DNA from: Gibbula magus
Lineage: Eukaryota; Mollusca; Gastropoda; Trochida; Trochidae
Assembly: GCA_936450465.1 (NCBI GenBank)
Contig: OW388291.1
Location: 35,440,656 to 35,504,655, forward strand
DNA: 64,000 nt
Direction of reading: 5' to 3'
The notes under the pieces were generated by a model that did not search any database, was not told the origin of the DNA, and was given only the letters and a program-made list of their open reading frames with translations. Both the position numbers and the translations under genes were made by a program. Below are positions 35,701-45,211 of this stretch, piece by piece (within the stretch, counting starts at the first letter, position 1; each line of letters begins with the position of its first letter).

Positions 35701-38261
35701 ATTTTGTCTTTGAGAGAGGAAGTCTCCATTTGGACGAACAATCATCCAATGTCTGGAATGAAGTCCGAGTTAAATAAAGATCGGGGGATCCTTTAAAAGG
35801 GTAACTTTGACATGAGATGAGCCTCAGCTCCCGTTCTTTAAAGGTGCAAACATTGTGTTTCATCACATTTTATTTGCCTTTAAATACATGCCAACATACT
35901 ATATGTGCTGATATGGGTTCAAATAATTTCATTCAACTTGCATATTCATCCCCAATCGCCAAATATATATTAATAATTACTAGTTTCCAATTAAAATCGA
36001 GCAACATCATTATACTTGTGCAGAAACCGAAACTACACGTTCCATTTACATGCACAATAGTTATAAGACCCCAAACAACACAATGGATGCTAAGCGACTT
36101 CCAATATTATTTTGTAAATCGGAGACTAGCACACGTGTCTATTTCAGTCGAAGATGTAATTCTGCTGTGCTCTCAGTATCAAAAGCCCCGTTCTCCGGAA
36201 ACGATTTGTTGTGACAACTTATCAACTTTGAGTCACTGACTGTAAAATATCCGTTTATTTCCTTTTTTCAAACACGGGTCGGGTCGGTAATGAGAAACAA
36301 TGTATGTGGTCTATCTATAATGACGTTAATGTTATGGCAATCGAATAGCTGATGCGATACGTCTTTACATATTTGAAATGTTGAACAAATTGCATAGTCG
36401 TCGACTAACGTCTATCAAAGCCGGACTATTCATCTCGACCTAGCGATACTAGTCTATAACTTAAATCTACAGAGACTATTCTGGACATACTGCTGTGAAA
36501 ATTAAATCATCCCGTTTTCCCACTGTGACTTGTTGCAACAACTTCAGGTGGGTAAACTGAGTTGAAGCGCGAGAACACCTGACTTTAATTGCAACTGTTC
36601 ATTTCAAATTTAGGTACTACACACTGTTTGAGAGGCATTCTAGAAGTTAGTGTGACGAAGAAGACAAATATATTATGGATGATCAACTTCTTTATTAACA
36701 GTAGCGACGTTTCGGTATAGATCCTAATACCGTTATCAAGCATATGGATATGCTTGATAACGGTATAAGGATCTATACCGAAACGTCGCTATACTATTGA
36801 TAAAAGAAGTTGATCATCCATAAAATATGCTTGATAACAGTATAAGGATCTATACCGAACCGTCGCTATTGTTAATAAAGAAGTTGATCATCCATAAAAT
36901 ATTTGTCTTCTTAGGTACTACACGTTGAATAACAGTTACTACAAGTTGTATGGTGAGAACGGAGCCTTATCAAATACTTGTCTTCAGTCTTTTGATAATA
37001 AAGATATATTAATGCTTTAATATCGGCTCGGCCTCACCTGTGTATATAATATAAACCATAACACAATGTGCACGTGTATGCATGCCGTACATTAGAAAAC
37101 GTTTAAAGGCCTTTAGTACCGCCTAATACAATAATTTTCTCATTATAAAGATAACCTTTTCCTATGCAATTTAGACCACAGACTCCTGGTGTATCTTATC
37201 AACGTCATTAAGAAGAAATCAGTCGGATTTGTATCAACATATAATAAAACTATTGTCACAACTCTAGAAATAAATACGAAAAAAATATGTGTTTCATAAA
37301 GTTATATAATTGAAGTGATCATATTCCTATGTGATGTGTTAATGTGTTACATGACTTTCTGTTCTGGCAACCAAAATTTCAATTTGCCCAGAAACCCGAA
37401 AGTTCTACTTTCCTTTTCATACACTAATGCTCCATGCAGTGACTATATATAGCATTGGGTTACTGAGTGGCAAGAAAACCCGAAGTTCTACTTTCATTTT
37501 CAAGGAGAAATCCGCATTGCATTGCAGTTCAACATTATGTCTACACGTGTTACACTTGCGTGATGCCACGTGGTAAATTCATTCATTTGCTTTATTTGCA
37601 GGAATCATACCTATATCTACAATTCACGTTGCCTTAACAATTAGCACAACTTAAGCTTAACTCTTCCCATGCCATGGACATCTTGAGCTGTCGACGCATG
37701 TACGAGTATACCATATTTATTTCGGTAAAATATTGACAACAGATAAAATTGTATTAATGTGTATGAATTAGAAGAGATAATGTAAATAAGTTTTAATGTG
37801 TATGAATTAGAAGAGATAATGTAAATAAAGATAATTGAATAAATTAATATATTAAGAAATAGCTGAAAACGTTGTATACATTCATTTGTTAAACATATAA
37901 TCCAAAAATGATTGATAAGTTTATTTATATTTTTAAAAAGATAATCTGAATGTCCAAATCTATTTTCTTAATAAAAGAACGTTAACTCTCAAATTAATTC
38001 ATGGATAAAAATAAACGACCTTCACCTATCAGTGACCCCGTTAACTCTCAACCCAAGTCGACTGCACATCGCGGCATCCACGGACATTCCTGCACACGAT
38101 TTGACAGGGAACAGATTCAACGCAGATACGTTCCCAACAACTTCGAACCGTTGTAGCTTCTGCCATCTGGTGTAGTATCCAAAAGCATATTTAGCCACTG
38201 CCGCCGCTGCTAAAGTCCCGAATATACACGCCGGTTCACTAACATCCGATCCTATTCCCAT
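27574..38261 (-). CDS. mARC-like MOSC-domain molybdenum enzyme, paralogue B (7 coding exons)
   Basis: mARC proteins sit in the outer mitochondrial membrane and, with cytochrome b5 and its reductase, reduce N-hydroxylated compounds such as amidoximes. Coding exons in gene order are 38026-38261, 35576-35752, 35072-35246, 33288-33428, 32820-32884, 31451-31525 and 27574-27685. They sum to 981 nt, 326 residues, with every phase compatible. The protein has an N-terminal hydrophobic anchor, the VSALNLFPVKS beta-barrel start, the MOSC core with CTRC at 263-266 (Mo ligand region), TTVDPDKG, and the terminal RVGDPVYAL. Introns are GT-AG except intron 4, whose donor reads GAG|GCAAGG. Relative to paralogue A it has an extra intron splitting the Arg before the second Cys. 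Exon 3 ends in a splice-donor minisatellite and exon 7 in another minisatellite. It looks functional; activity is inferred. Confidence 0.88.
28448..28570. repeat. Inverted repeat with TGATGAAGGAG arms beside the Tc1 element
   Basis: About 50-bp arms with roughly 80% match meet around 28507. Each arm reads TGATGAAGGAG, then a variable stretch, then CCGAAAC outward. Such terminal sequence recurs in retroelements of invertebrates. The Tc1 element lies directly next to it. Confidence 0.55.
28571..30187 (-). mobile_element. Tc1-like transposon, apparently complete
   Basis: Terminal inverted repeats at 28571-28594 and 30162-30187 share AGTAAAAA and GTTAAGCACCCCC. The right end is flanked by TA; a TA lies two bases outside the left end. 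The element is 1.6 kb and encloses one intact transposase. It sits in the last intron of mARC-B in the same orientation as the gene. Confidence 0.85.
28883..29908 (-). CDS. Tc1-like transposase, DD34E, intact
   Basis: This 341-residue protein is full length for Tc1-family transposases, which cut and paste the element at TA sites. Residues 1-110 hold two helix-turn-helix domains (paired-like) joined through SGRPR at 57-61. The catalytic triad is complete: Asp151 in HWSDESRF, Asp243 in FMDDNARPH and Glu278 in SPDLNPIEHVWD, with 34 residues between the last two. No stop or frameshift interrupts it, and the terminal repeats are close to identical. The copy is therefore young and possibly still mobile. 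Activity is inferred. Confidence 0.93.
   Translation of the reverse strand: MPRRRLSEATRWQIIGHHLAGFSYKEIGRRTGYHYSVISRLVRKHAQTNHVLDRPRSGRPRATTLQENMNLLRHQRRQPFASSTVLKQAWLPYRRISNQTVGNRLKAAGLRSRRVIRRPNLTNRHKRDRRMWCGDRQRWNLRSWRRIHWSDESRFLLHTVDGRIKVRRVKNSRYTPRNILPKVPYGGGSVMVWGCFSIDCKLDLVTLQGTLTGARYIAEVFDPVVIDHFDDHRLATRPLFMDDNARPHRSRAVTQHLENNAVSRIPWPALSPDLNPIEHVWDMIGRRLQRRNPAPHNLRQLKAALHDEWQQIPMEELTNLVRGLPRRLTAVLQARGGSTRY
30838..31344 (+). mobile_element. Pearl/HINE-like element, core-less variant
   Basis: It starts near TATGTAGTTCATCAGG and ends CTGATGAGCTA, the same terminal pair as at 14534, but without tandem core or GGAC tract. The interior matches about 41975-42200 and 54830-54900 (TAATCCAAATTG, AGGAAGAAGCAAC). 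It lies in intron 6 of mARC-B. Confidence 0.5.
31451..31525 (-). CDS. mARC-B coding exon 6 (second half of the split exon)
   Basis: The acceptor GCGCTGCAG precedes 75 nt encoding CTLTTVDPDKG...SEPLSTLK; the donor is AAGAG|GTGAGG. It completes the CTRC motif. In paralogue A this sequence is joined without an intron to the preceding segment. Confidence 0.85.
31545..32600 (+). mobile_element. TTAA-family element (second family), interrupted by a MITE
   Basis: It begins TTAAAGGCACTGTAGCAC. It matches 35840-36086 and 52847-53203 in blocks such as CAAATTTG[CT]CATTTATAAT and GCAGAAACCGAAACTAC. The MITE at 31677-32025 is inserted into it. The right end is not exact. It lies in intron 5 of mARC-B. 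Confidence 0.5.
31677..32025 (+). mobile_element. TTAA-flanked MITE nested in another element
   Basis: Same family as 6702-7056; the left end lacks a few bases (AGGGGCACG) and the right end is complete (CGTGCTACTGCCCCT). TTAA flanks both sides (31673-31676 and 32026-32029). The related copy near 35866-35900 is uninterrupted here with a single TTAA, which gives an empty-site comparison. Confidence 0.85.
32615..32659 (+). ncRNA. Hammerhead ribozyme (type I, short stem III)
   Basis: All conserved parts are in order. Stem I is ATTCAC (32615-32620) with GTGAAT (32654-32659). The core CTGATGA is at 32621-32627. Stem II is GACC/GGTC with loop CGTAAT (32628-32641). GAAA is at 32642-32645. A 3-bp stem III closes through palindromic GCATGC (32646-32651), and self-cleavage would follow T32653. 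Stem I is six perfect pairs and the G-C closing pair of stem II is present. Very short stem III is typical of hammerheads in Penelope-like elements and retrozymes, which act as dimers. It is antisense to mARC-B intron 5. Confidence 0.8.
32702..32776. repeat. (TA)n microsatellite
   Basis: About 30 TA units, briefly interrupted near 32765, lying 40 bp downstream of the hammerhead and inside mARC-B intron 5. Confidence 0.95.
32820..32884 (-). CDS. mARC-B coding exon 5 (first half of the split exon)
   Basis: 65 nt encoding DTWQEIRIGE...LDPCTR, followed by donor ACCAG|GTAGTGG. Reading through the donor would hit TAG at once, so splicing to 31525 is required and restores CTRC. Confidence 0.85.
33075..33200 (+). 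repeat. Dispersed repeat, also at 42438-42560
   Basis: The copies share CGCCTACAGTCTTAAA and CATCAAAGTGGAATGACCCG. This copy is in intron 4 of mARC-B. Family unknown. Confidence 0.6.
33288..33428 (-). CDS. mARC-B coding exon 4, with a GC splice donor
   Basis: 141 nt (47 codons) encoding SAFSDFCAYMILTEESLASLNN...FRPNIVIKTKQAFDE, the same length as exon 4 of paralogue A. The donor is GATGAG|GCAAGG, a GC-AG intron, while paralogue A has GT at the same place. Confidence 0.87.
33961..35110 (-). repeat. 43-bp minisatellite made of an exon end plus its splice donor
   Basis: About 26-27 tandem units of 43 bp, mostly over 95% alike. On the minus strand each unit carries the last ~39 nt of mARC-B exon 3, then CTGGGGACCAG|GTAGGAG or a close variant, i.e. 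a full consensus 5' splice site. A few units have GC instead of GT, and one unit near 34285 is shortened. The unit nearest the gene start (around 35072-35110) is the exon end itself. The rest fill intron 3. Confidence 0.95.
35072..35246 (-). CDS. mARC-B coding exon 3
   Basis: The acceptor TTATGTCCAG is followed by 175 nt encoding VWEWTTEGLDCGQAASDWV...LLFSAPGLDKR...NPALPGDQ. The length equals paralogue A exon 3 (48049-48223), which fixes the donor at 35071/35072, the first of the tandem donors. Use of a later donor would add multiples of 43 nt. Confidence 0.87.
35576..35752 (-). CDS. mARC-B coding exon 2
   Basis: The acceptor TTCATTCCAG is followed by 177 nt encoding HWMIVRPNGDFLSQRQNPKMA...LEAPGMAALQLPVNPKV; the donor is TGTCG|GTAAGA. 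The length equals paralogue A exon 2. Confidence 0.87.
35840..36086 (+). mobile_element. TTAA-family element, second family, partial
   Basis: It begins TTAAAGGTGC and matches 32028-32230 closely, without the nested MITE. It lies in intron 1 of mARC-B. Confidence 0.5.
36623..36911. mobile_element. Foldback element with 13-bp direct flanks
   Basis: A sequence containing GGATGATCAACTTC, GCGACGTTTCGGTATAG and CCGTTATCAAGC is followed by its near-perfect reverse complement and then by a third, direct partial copy. TTAGGTACTACAC occurs at 36610-36622 and again at 36911-36923, like a target duplication. A retroelement with inverted and tandem terminal copies (Penelope-like) would fit; this is inference. 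It lies in intron 1 of mARC-B. Confidence 0.65.
37750..37840. repeat. Two-unit tandem duplication, ~45 bp
   Basis: TTAATGTGTATGAATTAGAA and GAGATAATGTAAATAA occur twice in succession. Inside mARC-B intron 1. Confidence 0.85.
38026..38261 (-). CDS. mARC-B coding exon 1 (start)
   Basis: ATG at 38259-38261 begins MGIGSDVSEPACIFGTLAAA, an N-terminal hydrophobic anchor, followed by basic residues and VSALNLFPVKS. Donor GATAG|GTGAAG at 38025/38026, phase 2 as in paralogue A. Confidence 0.87.
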
Positions 38262-38480
38262 CGTGACGGTTAACCTCGTTCACTGGTAATCAATAATTAA
38301 CACACCAGATGGTCAAGTCTCGACTCTTCTCTCGATGATTAATGTATTCAATACGAAACTCACGATAGTGAACCTATGAACAAACTCATCTCATATGTAG
38401 GTCCTTCGGGAATATTGGATTATTCTGTCACGTGACTTCTTCCCTCTATCATCGTACCCGAAACTGGGTCACAGGGGGTA
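38262..38480 (-). promoter_or_regulatory. Likely mARC-B promoter with CLEAR/E-box palindrome
   Basis: GTCACGTGAC at 38427-38436, 166 bp upstream of the ATG, is a perfect palindromic E-box. It is identical to the CLEAR motif bound by MiT/TFE factors in vertebrates; USF-type factors also bind it. No TATA box was identified. Function is inferred from motif and position. Confidence 0.4.
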
Positions 38481-38954
38481 ATAATTTTTTAAAGTGCGCT
38501 ATCACTTTGCTTTTATTGTGAACTTTAATTTTTAAACCTGGCGTTTGCATTGAATCAAATGGTTCACATTTTATATCATTTATGATAAAACATACTAGTT
38601 AAACCTATTCCCCAAGTCCTGCCCCATGACTGTGTTAAACTTAACATCCTTTAATACAGTCTAGATCTTTATTCAGCAAGTCTAGACAAACTTAATACAC
38701 ATGTTACTGAAAGTATTAAAAATATAAAATCAAAAGGATGAAGGCACCGTAATTATAAATATTCAATAGACACAATTTTGGTCTACTATTCCACATACAT
38801 AAGCCGATTCTGTCCTTCTGTTGGGTCGCGTTGACCTTGTCTAACATGCATTGTAACTAAACTGTACCTAATTGAGCTGAACTTTCATTACCTCAGGCTG
38901 CAATTGCAGCATAACAGCTGCAGGCACATGTAAATGATTTACATCTACATATTC

Positions 38955-38988
38955 TATATATAGCTATATATATATAAATATATATTTA

Positions 38989-39071
<83 letters not shown>

Positions 39072-39080
39072 TTATATAGC
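38955..39080. repeat. (TA)n microsatellite with TTTA interruptions
   Basis: About 33 uninterrupted TA units at 39000-39066 flanked by TTTA and TATA variants; part of a larger AT-rich foldback-like region. Confidence 0.95.
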
Positions 39081-39879
39081 TACATGCACTATGATGACAA
39101 TGTACAGCTGCATGTAGACTAAAATTTAGTCTATGGAATTTATTCAGTTACTGTACTTTCATCATTATGATATTATATTTTTCAATACTACCAGTTCCCC
39201 ATGTGTAATCAGTTTAGCTAGACTTGCTGAATAAAAATGTAGACTGTATTAAAGGCTCTTAATTAATAATACACAGTCATGGAGCAGGACTAAGATGCAT
39301 GGTACATTCAATTTAGATACATGTATGGGTTGTGAAACTTATTTCTTGAACAGGAATAATAATTTTACAGATATTAAAGACTTTTCTTGAAGTTCCTTAC
39401 TTACTTGTATTTGATTAAATATTCATTTTGTACATACAAGTATGTTGTCTGTTATAACAATATTGTAAATTAAGGTTTATCTTTCTGATTCCCCATGGAA
39501 TTATAAATAAATAATGAAATTCGTCTCAAAGATCATTTGAAATTCAAAGGGTGCATTTCCTATTAACTTGTCTCGATTGAAAGTGATTAATGATTCTGAA
39601 TTACAACAAGTTATTGTAGTGCAGATAATTTAAGCTTTGATCAAAATGGTGAGATAGATGTTTTAGTTGATTTGGAAAAAATTTCAATTGTTGACATCCA
39701 ATTTTGCTGAAACAATATCTTTTAATCCGAAAACATTTTTTAAGTTTTGAGACATGTTTGTTCTTTGATATCGTCCCCGTTTATACTGTTTAGACGTTTC
39801 ATCAGAGACCATAAAATAAAAGTATTATTATATGAATAATGTGATGCACTCTGGTTACATGCTTCCAGGGAGCATTATG

Positions 39880-40130
39880 GATGCTTGGAAACTTGTGCAT
39901 GCTTGGAAACTTGTGCATGCTTGGAAACTTGTGCATGCTTGGAAACTTGTGCAAGCTTGGAAACTTGTGCATGCTTGGAAACTTGTGCATGCTTTGAACC
40001 TTGTGCATGCTTGGAAACTTGTGCATGCTTTGAAACTTGTGCATGCTTGGAAACTTGTGCATGCTTGGAAACTTGTGCATGCTTGGAAACTTGTGCATGC
40101 TTTGAAACTTGTGCATGCTTGGAAATGCAA
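39880..40130. repeat. 18-bp tandem array, ~14 units
   Basis: The unit is GCATGCTTGGAAACTTGT with few variants (TTTGAAA, GCAAGC). Because 18 is a multiple of 3 and no stop arises, ORFs run through it on both strands encoding six-residue repeats such as ETCACL. I see no start, splice or codon signal that makes these real proteins. Confidence 0.92.
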
Positions 40131-40364
40131 ACTTAATTTGAGGAGTCTTCCGTTTACCCATTAAATGTTGCTGTTATTGCTCCTCAAAATAACATTTCCC
40201 CGCACACAGCCCTTAGTTTAGCAATACTCCTTTATACATGTTATGACACTTTTGGCAAGCATTAATGTTCTTTATAAAATCTGATATTCCAGCCATCTTA
40301 ATAATTGTGTTGACTCAGGACTTAGACATATAAACTTCACTTACAAAGTCATCGAGTATGTTGA

Positions 40365-40918
40365 CATCCTCGATAATCCAGCGCTATTGTTCCGATAAAT
40401 CTACACACAAGCGCTGGAAAACAGTAAGGGTATTTATCCCTAACCTAGTTACCTCCTCTTGGGTCCATGTTATCCAATCAGAAACGAAACGCAGACACTA
40501 TCTGCGTAAACAACTCGACCAATCAAAACGCATCACTACCGTTGTTTATAGAAACAAACATGGCGGAGGGCCGACTCACTCGATTACGATAAAGTTTGTA
40601 ACAAATTCAGCGTAGAAAACCTGACAGAAACTCAAAAGAAAGTTTTAAGAAGTCTGTACGAGAAGAAGGGTGTATTTAGTCCATCAAAACGGGTGGAGGT
40701 AAATGATTAAAATCCCTGTGCTACCAAGCCAAGATCCCGACACGAGAGTGCTTGTTATTTCACCCTTGATTTCAAGTGATCTCATTGGTTGTTAGAAAGC
40801 AAGCGTTTCGCTGAGTCATTGCGAAGGGAGGTAACTAGGTGAGGGATAAATACCCTTACTGTTTTCCAGCGCTTGTGTGTAGATTTATCGGAACAATAGC
40901 GCTGGATTATCGAGGATG
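40365..40918. mobile_element. Mutator-like (Pack-MULE-type) element with captured coding fragment
   Basis: There are 92-bp terminal inverted repeats (40365-40456 and 40827-40918) with about one mismatch. A 9-bp target duplication GTATGTTGA lies at 40356-40364 and 40919-40927. Long TIRs plus a 9-bp duplication fit Mutator-like elements. The unique middle contains ATGGCGGAGG and, in a nearby frame, a peptide with FSVENLTETQKKVLRSLYEK. The peptide resembles the segment before the Walker A motif of RecQ-like helicases, followed by a potential donor GAG|GTAAAT. No transposase is present. Confidence 0.75.
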
Positions 40919-40927
40919 GTATGTTGA

Positions 40928-43160
40928 TAAACACATCGGAACATTTCCAACGATCATCTCATTGAAATATATACACTTAATGGCTTCTTTTAAAGAAAAC
41001 GTCTTGCCTACCTACCAATAATTTGTATTTTCACAGGACATTTAGAAACATGTTAATAAATATAACAATCGTCACATTCAGTAATTTGTGACAAGGGTAA
41101 CTTGCAAGAGAAGATCGAGCAGCAATAAATGGAATTATGTTAATATGACGTCAGATTCTATTGACGCGGGTGAATCGAAATGTGCTTGTCTTTGAAACTA
41201 CATTTCATCGCATTGTCGTAATATGAAGATTAATCATCAAATTCAACGTTGTAGATGAAAGAGTTCTCTAACGATTGATATCATGAGTATGTTTTCCATA
41301 AATAGTTTTGTATTTGTAACACTAACATAATGGATGGTTCTTTAAACTAGATGGAAATATATTGATATCATAATTTTTTACTTTATTTCCTAGTTTCAGT
41401 TGTTATAGCTGGGAACTATTGCTATTAATACTCGTAGTCATTACTTTTCATTGATTTCAGATTTGATTTTTGTATATCTTGACTTCCAAATATCAGAATG
41501 CAAACGTATGGAATTCATCTTTATTTCAAAACAGATTATTTTATTGTTGCGTAATGTTTAGGCCTTCCTTTAGAATTAATTTTCTAATGTTAGGTAAAGA
41601 GTTTCGTCGTCTGTCGTCCCTCTGTCATTCATATTTTCACGCAAATAAAAAAAAAGAATTAAATACAAATAGATACATGCATAAATTAAAAATGTCAATC
41701 ATGTTCCAAAAAATAATTCAAGTTGGTTTAAAATACAGCAGTTTGTTTCGTTAGCTAATAAGTCCACTGCGAAGGTTTGTGTGAGCGAGAGATGTCCTGA
41801 ACACATTGTATTAACCAATTGTAAATCTAGGAGAAAACATTAGTACATTGGCCTAAAAGTCTGTATTTTACAAACACCTCAAAGTAGAAAACCTAGGATT
41901 TATGCAAAACAGATATCGCTTATGAACTCTGTAAGTCTAAATGGGAACAAAATGAAACAAAAACAATTAAAGCATTGGCTCTGTAGCTCATCAGTTATTA
42001 TATCATTCATCCTTTCTAAATAAAGATTAACATTTCAAATAATAAGGCTTTTGAGTGGTTACCAAATTCAAATGTTCTAATCCAAATTGATTACACATTA
42101 ATCCAATTTCATTATAGATATTATAGACATTTGCATATTGAGGAAGAAGCAACGCGTACTCAGTGGAGTACAGAAACTTAAAATAACCTGAGACTTCAAA
42201 CAATTAACGAGCTGCATAGGCATTGAACTCTCTGCTAGGCAGTGGCCACTCTCCCATCAGCTATAGTCAACGCAATGCTATTACATCATCTGCAGACCCA
42301 TGACAGTGGTTTTCACAGTCAGTAAATACAATTTTAGACATCTTTTTCAGCCAAGTAAATGGTGCTTGAGGCATGATAGCGGGTTCGTTTAAAAGTTGAT
42401 ATGATTAAGGCTAACAGGGTTACGTTTTGACATTTGATCGGTGAAGTCTAATAACGATTACAGGGACAAACGCCTACAGTCTTAAAACAAACAACTTTAT
42501 GCACCAATGGTTTTGCTTTTTAAAGCCTTCAACCCTTCATCAAAGTGGAATGACCCGTTACTTTGTGCTCTAATGCCTACAGTGAAAACACATGTCACAT
42601 AATATACATGTTATTCATTTTACCATATATTCATAATAAGATATAATAATTCTTTAATGCCCGTTAGGGAATTTGTTTGATCATGGTCCATCACTTAAAT
42701 ATGCACCCCTGCCACGCCTTTATTTTTTCTGGGAGTAGGATAATGAAAGTTACGAATCTAAAGCCCTGTTTATACGGCGAGCGTTTGCATATGAGTAAAT
42801 CATTACACATATGCAGCTTTGCTCATATGAGCAAAATTCGCCGTATGGACGCATTTGCACATATGTATGTTTTACTACCGTCAGCAAATTTTTCACTACC
42901 GTAAGCAAATTTGCACCTAGTCAGGGGCAGGTGCAAATGTTTTCTAGTTACTACCGTGAGTAAATTGGTATTTTCACTATTCTAGTAAAAGATCGTCGTA
43001 TATAGACATATTGACTTCAAACAGGTTGAACAAATATATTAGAGAAGAAACTCTTAATAAATTTGTTTACAAATTCTCTGTATAGGATAATCTCCTTCTT
43101 GCACGCGATGGCCTTCGAAATCCATCTGACTATCTGTATAATTCCGATTTTGATTTTAAA
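40928..43160. other. Non-coding stretch with old repeat copies
   Basis: About 41972-42200 is a diverged pearl/HINE-like copy (starting GGCTCTGTAGCTCATCAG) related to 30838. About 42438-42560 is a copy of the repeat at 33075. About 42763-42960 has partly inverted motifs around ATACGGCGA and TCGCCGTAT but no clear ends. No exon is supported. Confidence 0.4.
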
Positions 43161-43165
43161 AAATT

Positions 43166-43765
43166 TAGCCATGCATGGACTCTGTAGCTTATCAGTATTT
43201 CATTGATTTATTATCTAAGGTTGAATATCTAAGTTATCTCAAGTAATACATTGTTAACAAGCAAAAATAGGTTTTTAGATCATGACCCCTGTGACCCACA
43301 TTTGGAGTCACAGGGTCCCCAATCCTACAATTAAGAATCACCTTTGACCAAAGAGTATACATGTACACAACATTTCACCTTTCTAGAGCTTTAAATACTT
43401 GAGATAAAGATGAAAATAGGTGTTTGGGTCATGACCCGTGACCTAGATTGGGGTCACAGGGTCACACAATCTACAATTTTTAACCCCCATTGGCCACGGA
43501 GTCTGCACACAACTTTTCAGCTCTCTAGACCTTTTGGAACTGGAGAAGAAGATGAAAATAGGTTTTTAAGGATGTCACCCCTGTGACCCCATTTGGGGTC
43601 ATGGGGTCACGAAATCTACAATTTAGAATGTCATTTGGAGTCATTGGTCCTGGAGAAGAAGTCGAAAAAGCGAAAAGTTTACGGACGGATAGACGGACGG
43701 ACGGACGGACACCCGACTCCATGTCATGCCATAAGCCCGCCGGGCCTTTCAGGACTGATGAACTA
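43166..43765 (+). mobile_element. Pearl/HINE-like element with tandem core and GGAC tail
   Basis: Starts near CTCTGTAGCTTATCAG and ends CCTTTCAGGACTGATGAACTA. The core has about three 145-160 bp units with GACCCCTGTGACCC. A GGAC tract lies at about 43680-43710, followed by the conserved tail GCCATAAGCCCGCCGGGCC. Confidence 0.65.
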
Positions 43766-45211
43766 AACATTAAATCTACTATGATGCAAGTAAGATATTA
43801 AGAGATGGATTATTAACGTATTCCGTTTTGGCAAAGTTACAGATACTCGAATATCGCCGATCCGATGTACTTCACTCGACTCTCTAGTGGCAATACAATG
43901 AACCTCGGACCTGTAACTGGCCCAATAAGGAAATAATTTATGACATATATTTGATCTATATTCAATCTTTCATATAAACATTTGTATACCGCCGATATCC
44001 AGCTGTTGAACTGCTCAAAGACGTTGTGTCGTCCCCTCGATCCTTGGATGTCACTCTTCACGGCATATCCTGCTCATTCTCAACTCCCTGAGCTTCATGC
44101 AACTGTTGCAGCCATGAGGCGCACCACGTTAATGTAACTTGCCAAACCTTACAATACTTCAATATCGTTGAGTAAAGTTATTTTACTTTCTTGACTTTAT
44201 TGACTTTCTTGCGATATCGAATGATGTATTACCATTACTGAAGCAATATCTCCTAAATAGAAAAAAACAATCACAACATGTTTATGAAATATTTAATAGA
44301 ACTAGGTATTCAGCACTGATACAGCACTATGGAAATCATTGTCAATGATTAAAAAAAAACCACCTCAACCGATACAATGTAATAATAATAAACATAATTC
44401 ATCTAGTATATAAAACGTAACATCAATCGGTATGTAATCGGAGGATGTAAAACTGATATGAGGTACATACATCTACATGTTTTAATGCCTTTGATTGTAG
44501 TATCAGATCGTTCCACAGAGATTGCAACAGTGAAATGACAGTGATTGAAGCGCTGTAAAATCTAACATCCACAACCTTTCAAGAGGGATATGTTATACGG
44601 GTATTGATAAAGACCTTCATAATAATAATCTTTACTTTGCCATTCTAGTTTGAAGATATTTCCATAAATGCATACTGGAATTGAATTTATTAATTTTAAA
44701 ATGTATGTTCATTTGGATGTAGTAAAATTGAATTAAACGGCAAAAATGCTGTACACCAATTATTTGAAATTGCTTCTACTGGTATCATTTTTATATTGCA
44801 AAACAGTAGCTTCAATCGCCAAGATTAGGTAAAAAACATAGAGCCATGTGGTATCTCACTGATATGCTATTTCTTACTTCTTTTGTGTGTATCTAGTATT
44901 TAGTTTAAATTCAACAATGTCCCCATTAAACATTTAAATAAAAATAAAACGTATTTCTAAAAAAACAAATACATCTAACTACATATAATCATAATGATAT
45001 GAACAACCATATCAGCTCTATAAATACTCTCTATATATCGTAAAAGCTCTATTGTTCTTTGAGTAATAAACAGGTTTCGATATTGACACATGGCATGTAC
45101 TGCCGGTAATAAGGGGCAATAAACAATATAGGCATTCCGCGACTAAACACACAGTGCATTTTATTACCCATATAGTGTCAGTAGACGGTCATTACATAAT
45201 GTACAGACTCA
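43766..45211. other. Non-coding stretch
   Basis: AT-rich sequence in which I found no exon and no repeat shared with the rest of the window. Confidence 0.4.

Noticed and set aside
42763..42960. Small foldback element around ATACGGCGA / TCGCCGTAT
   Set aside because: Some inverted words are present, but I could not define two ends or a duplication.
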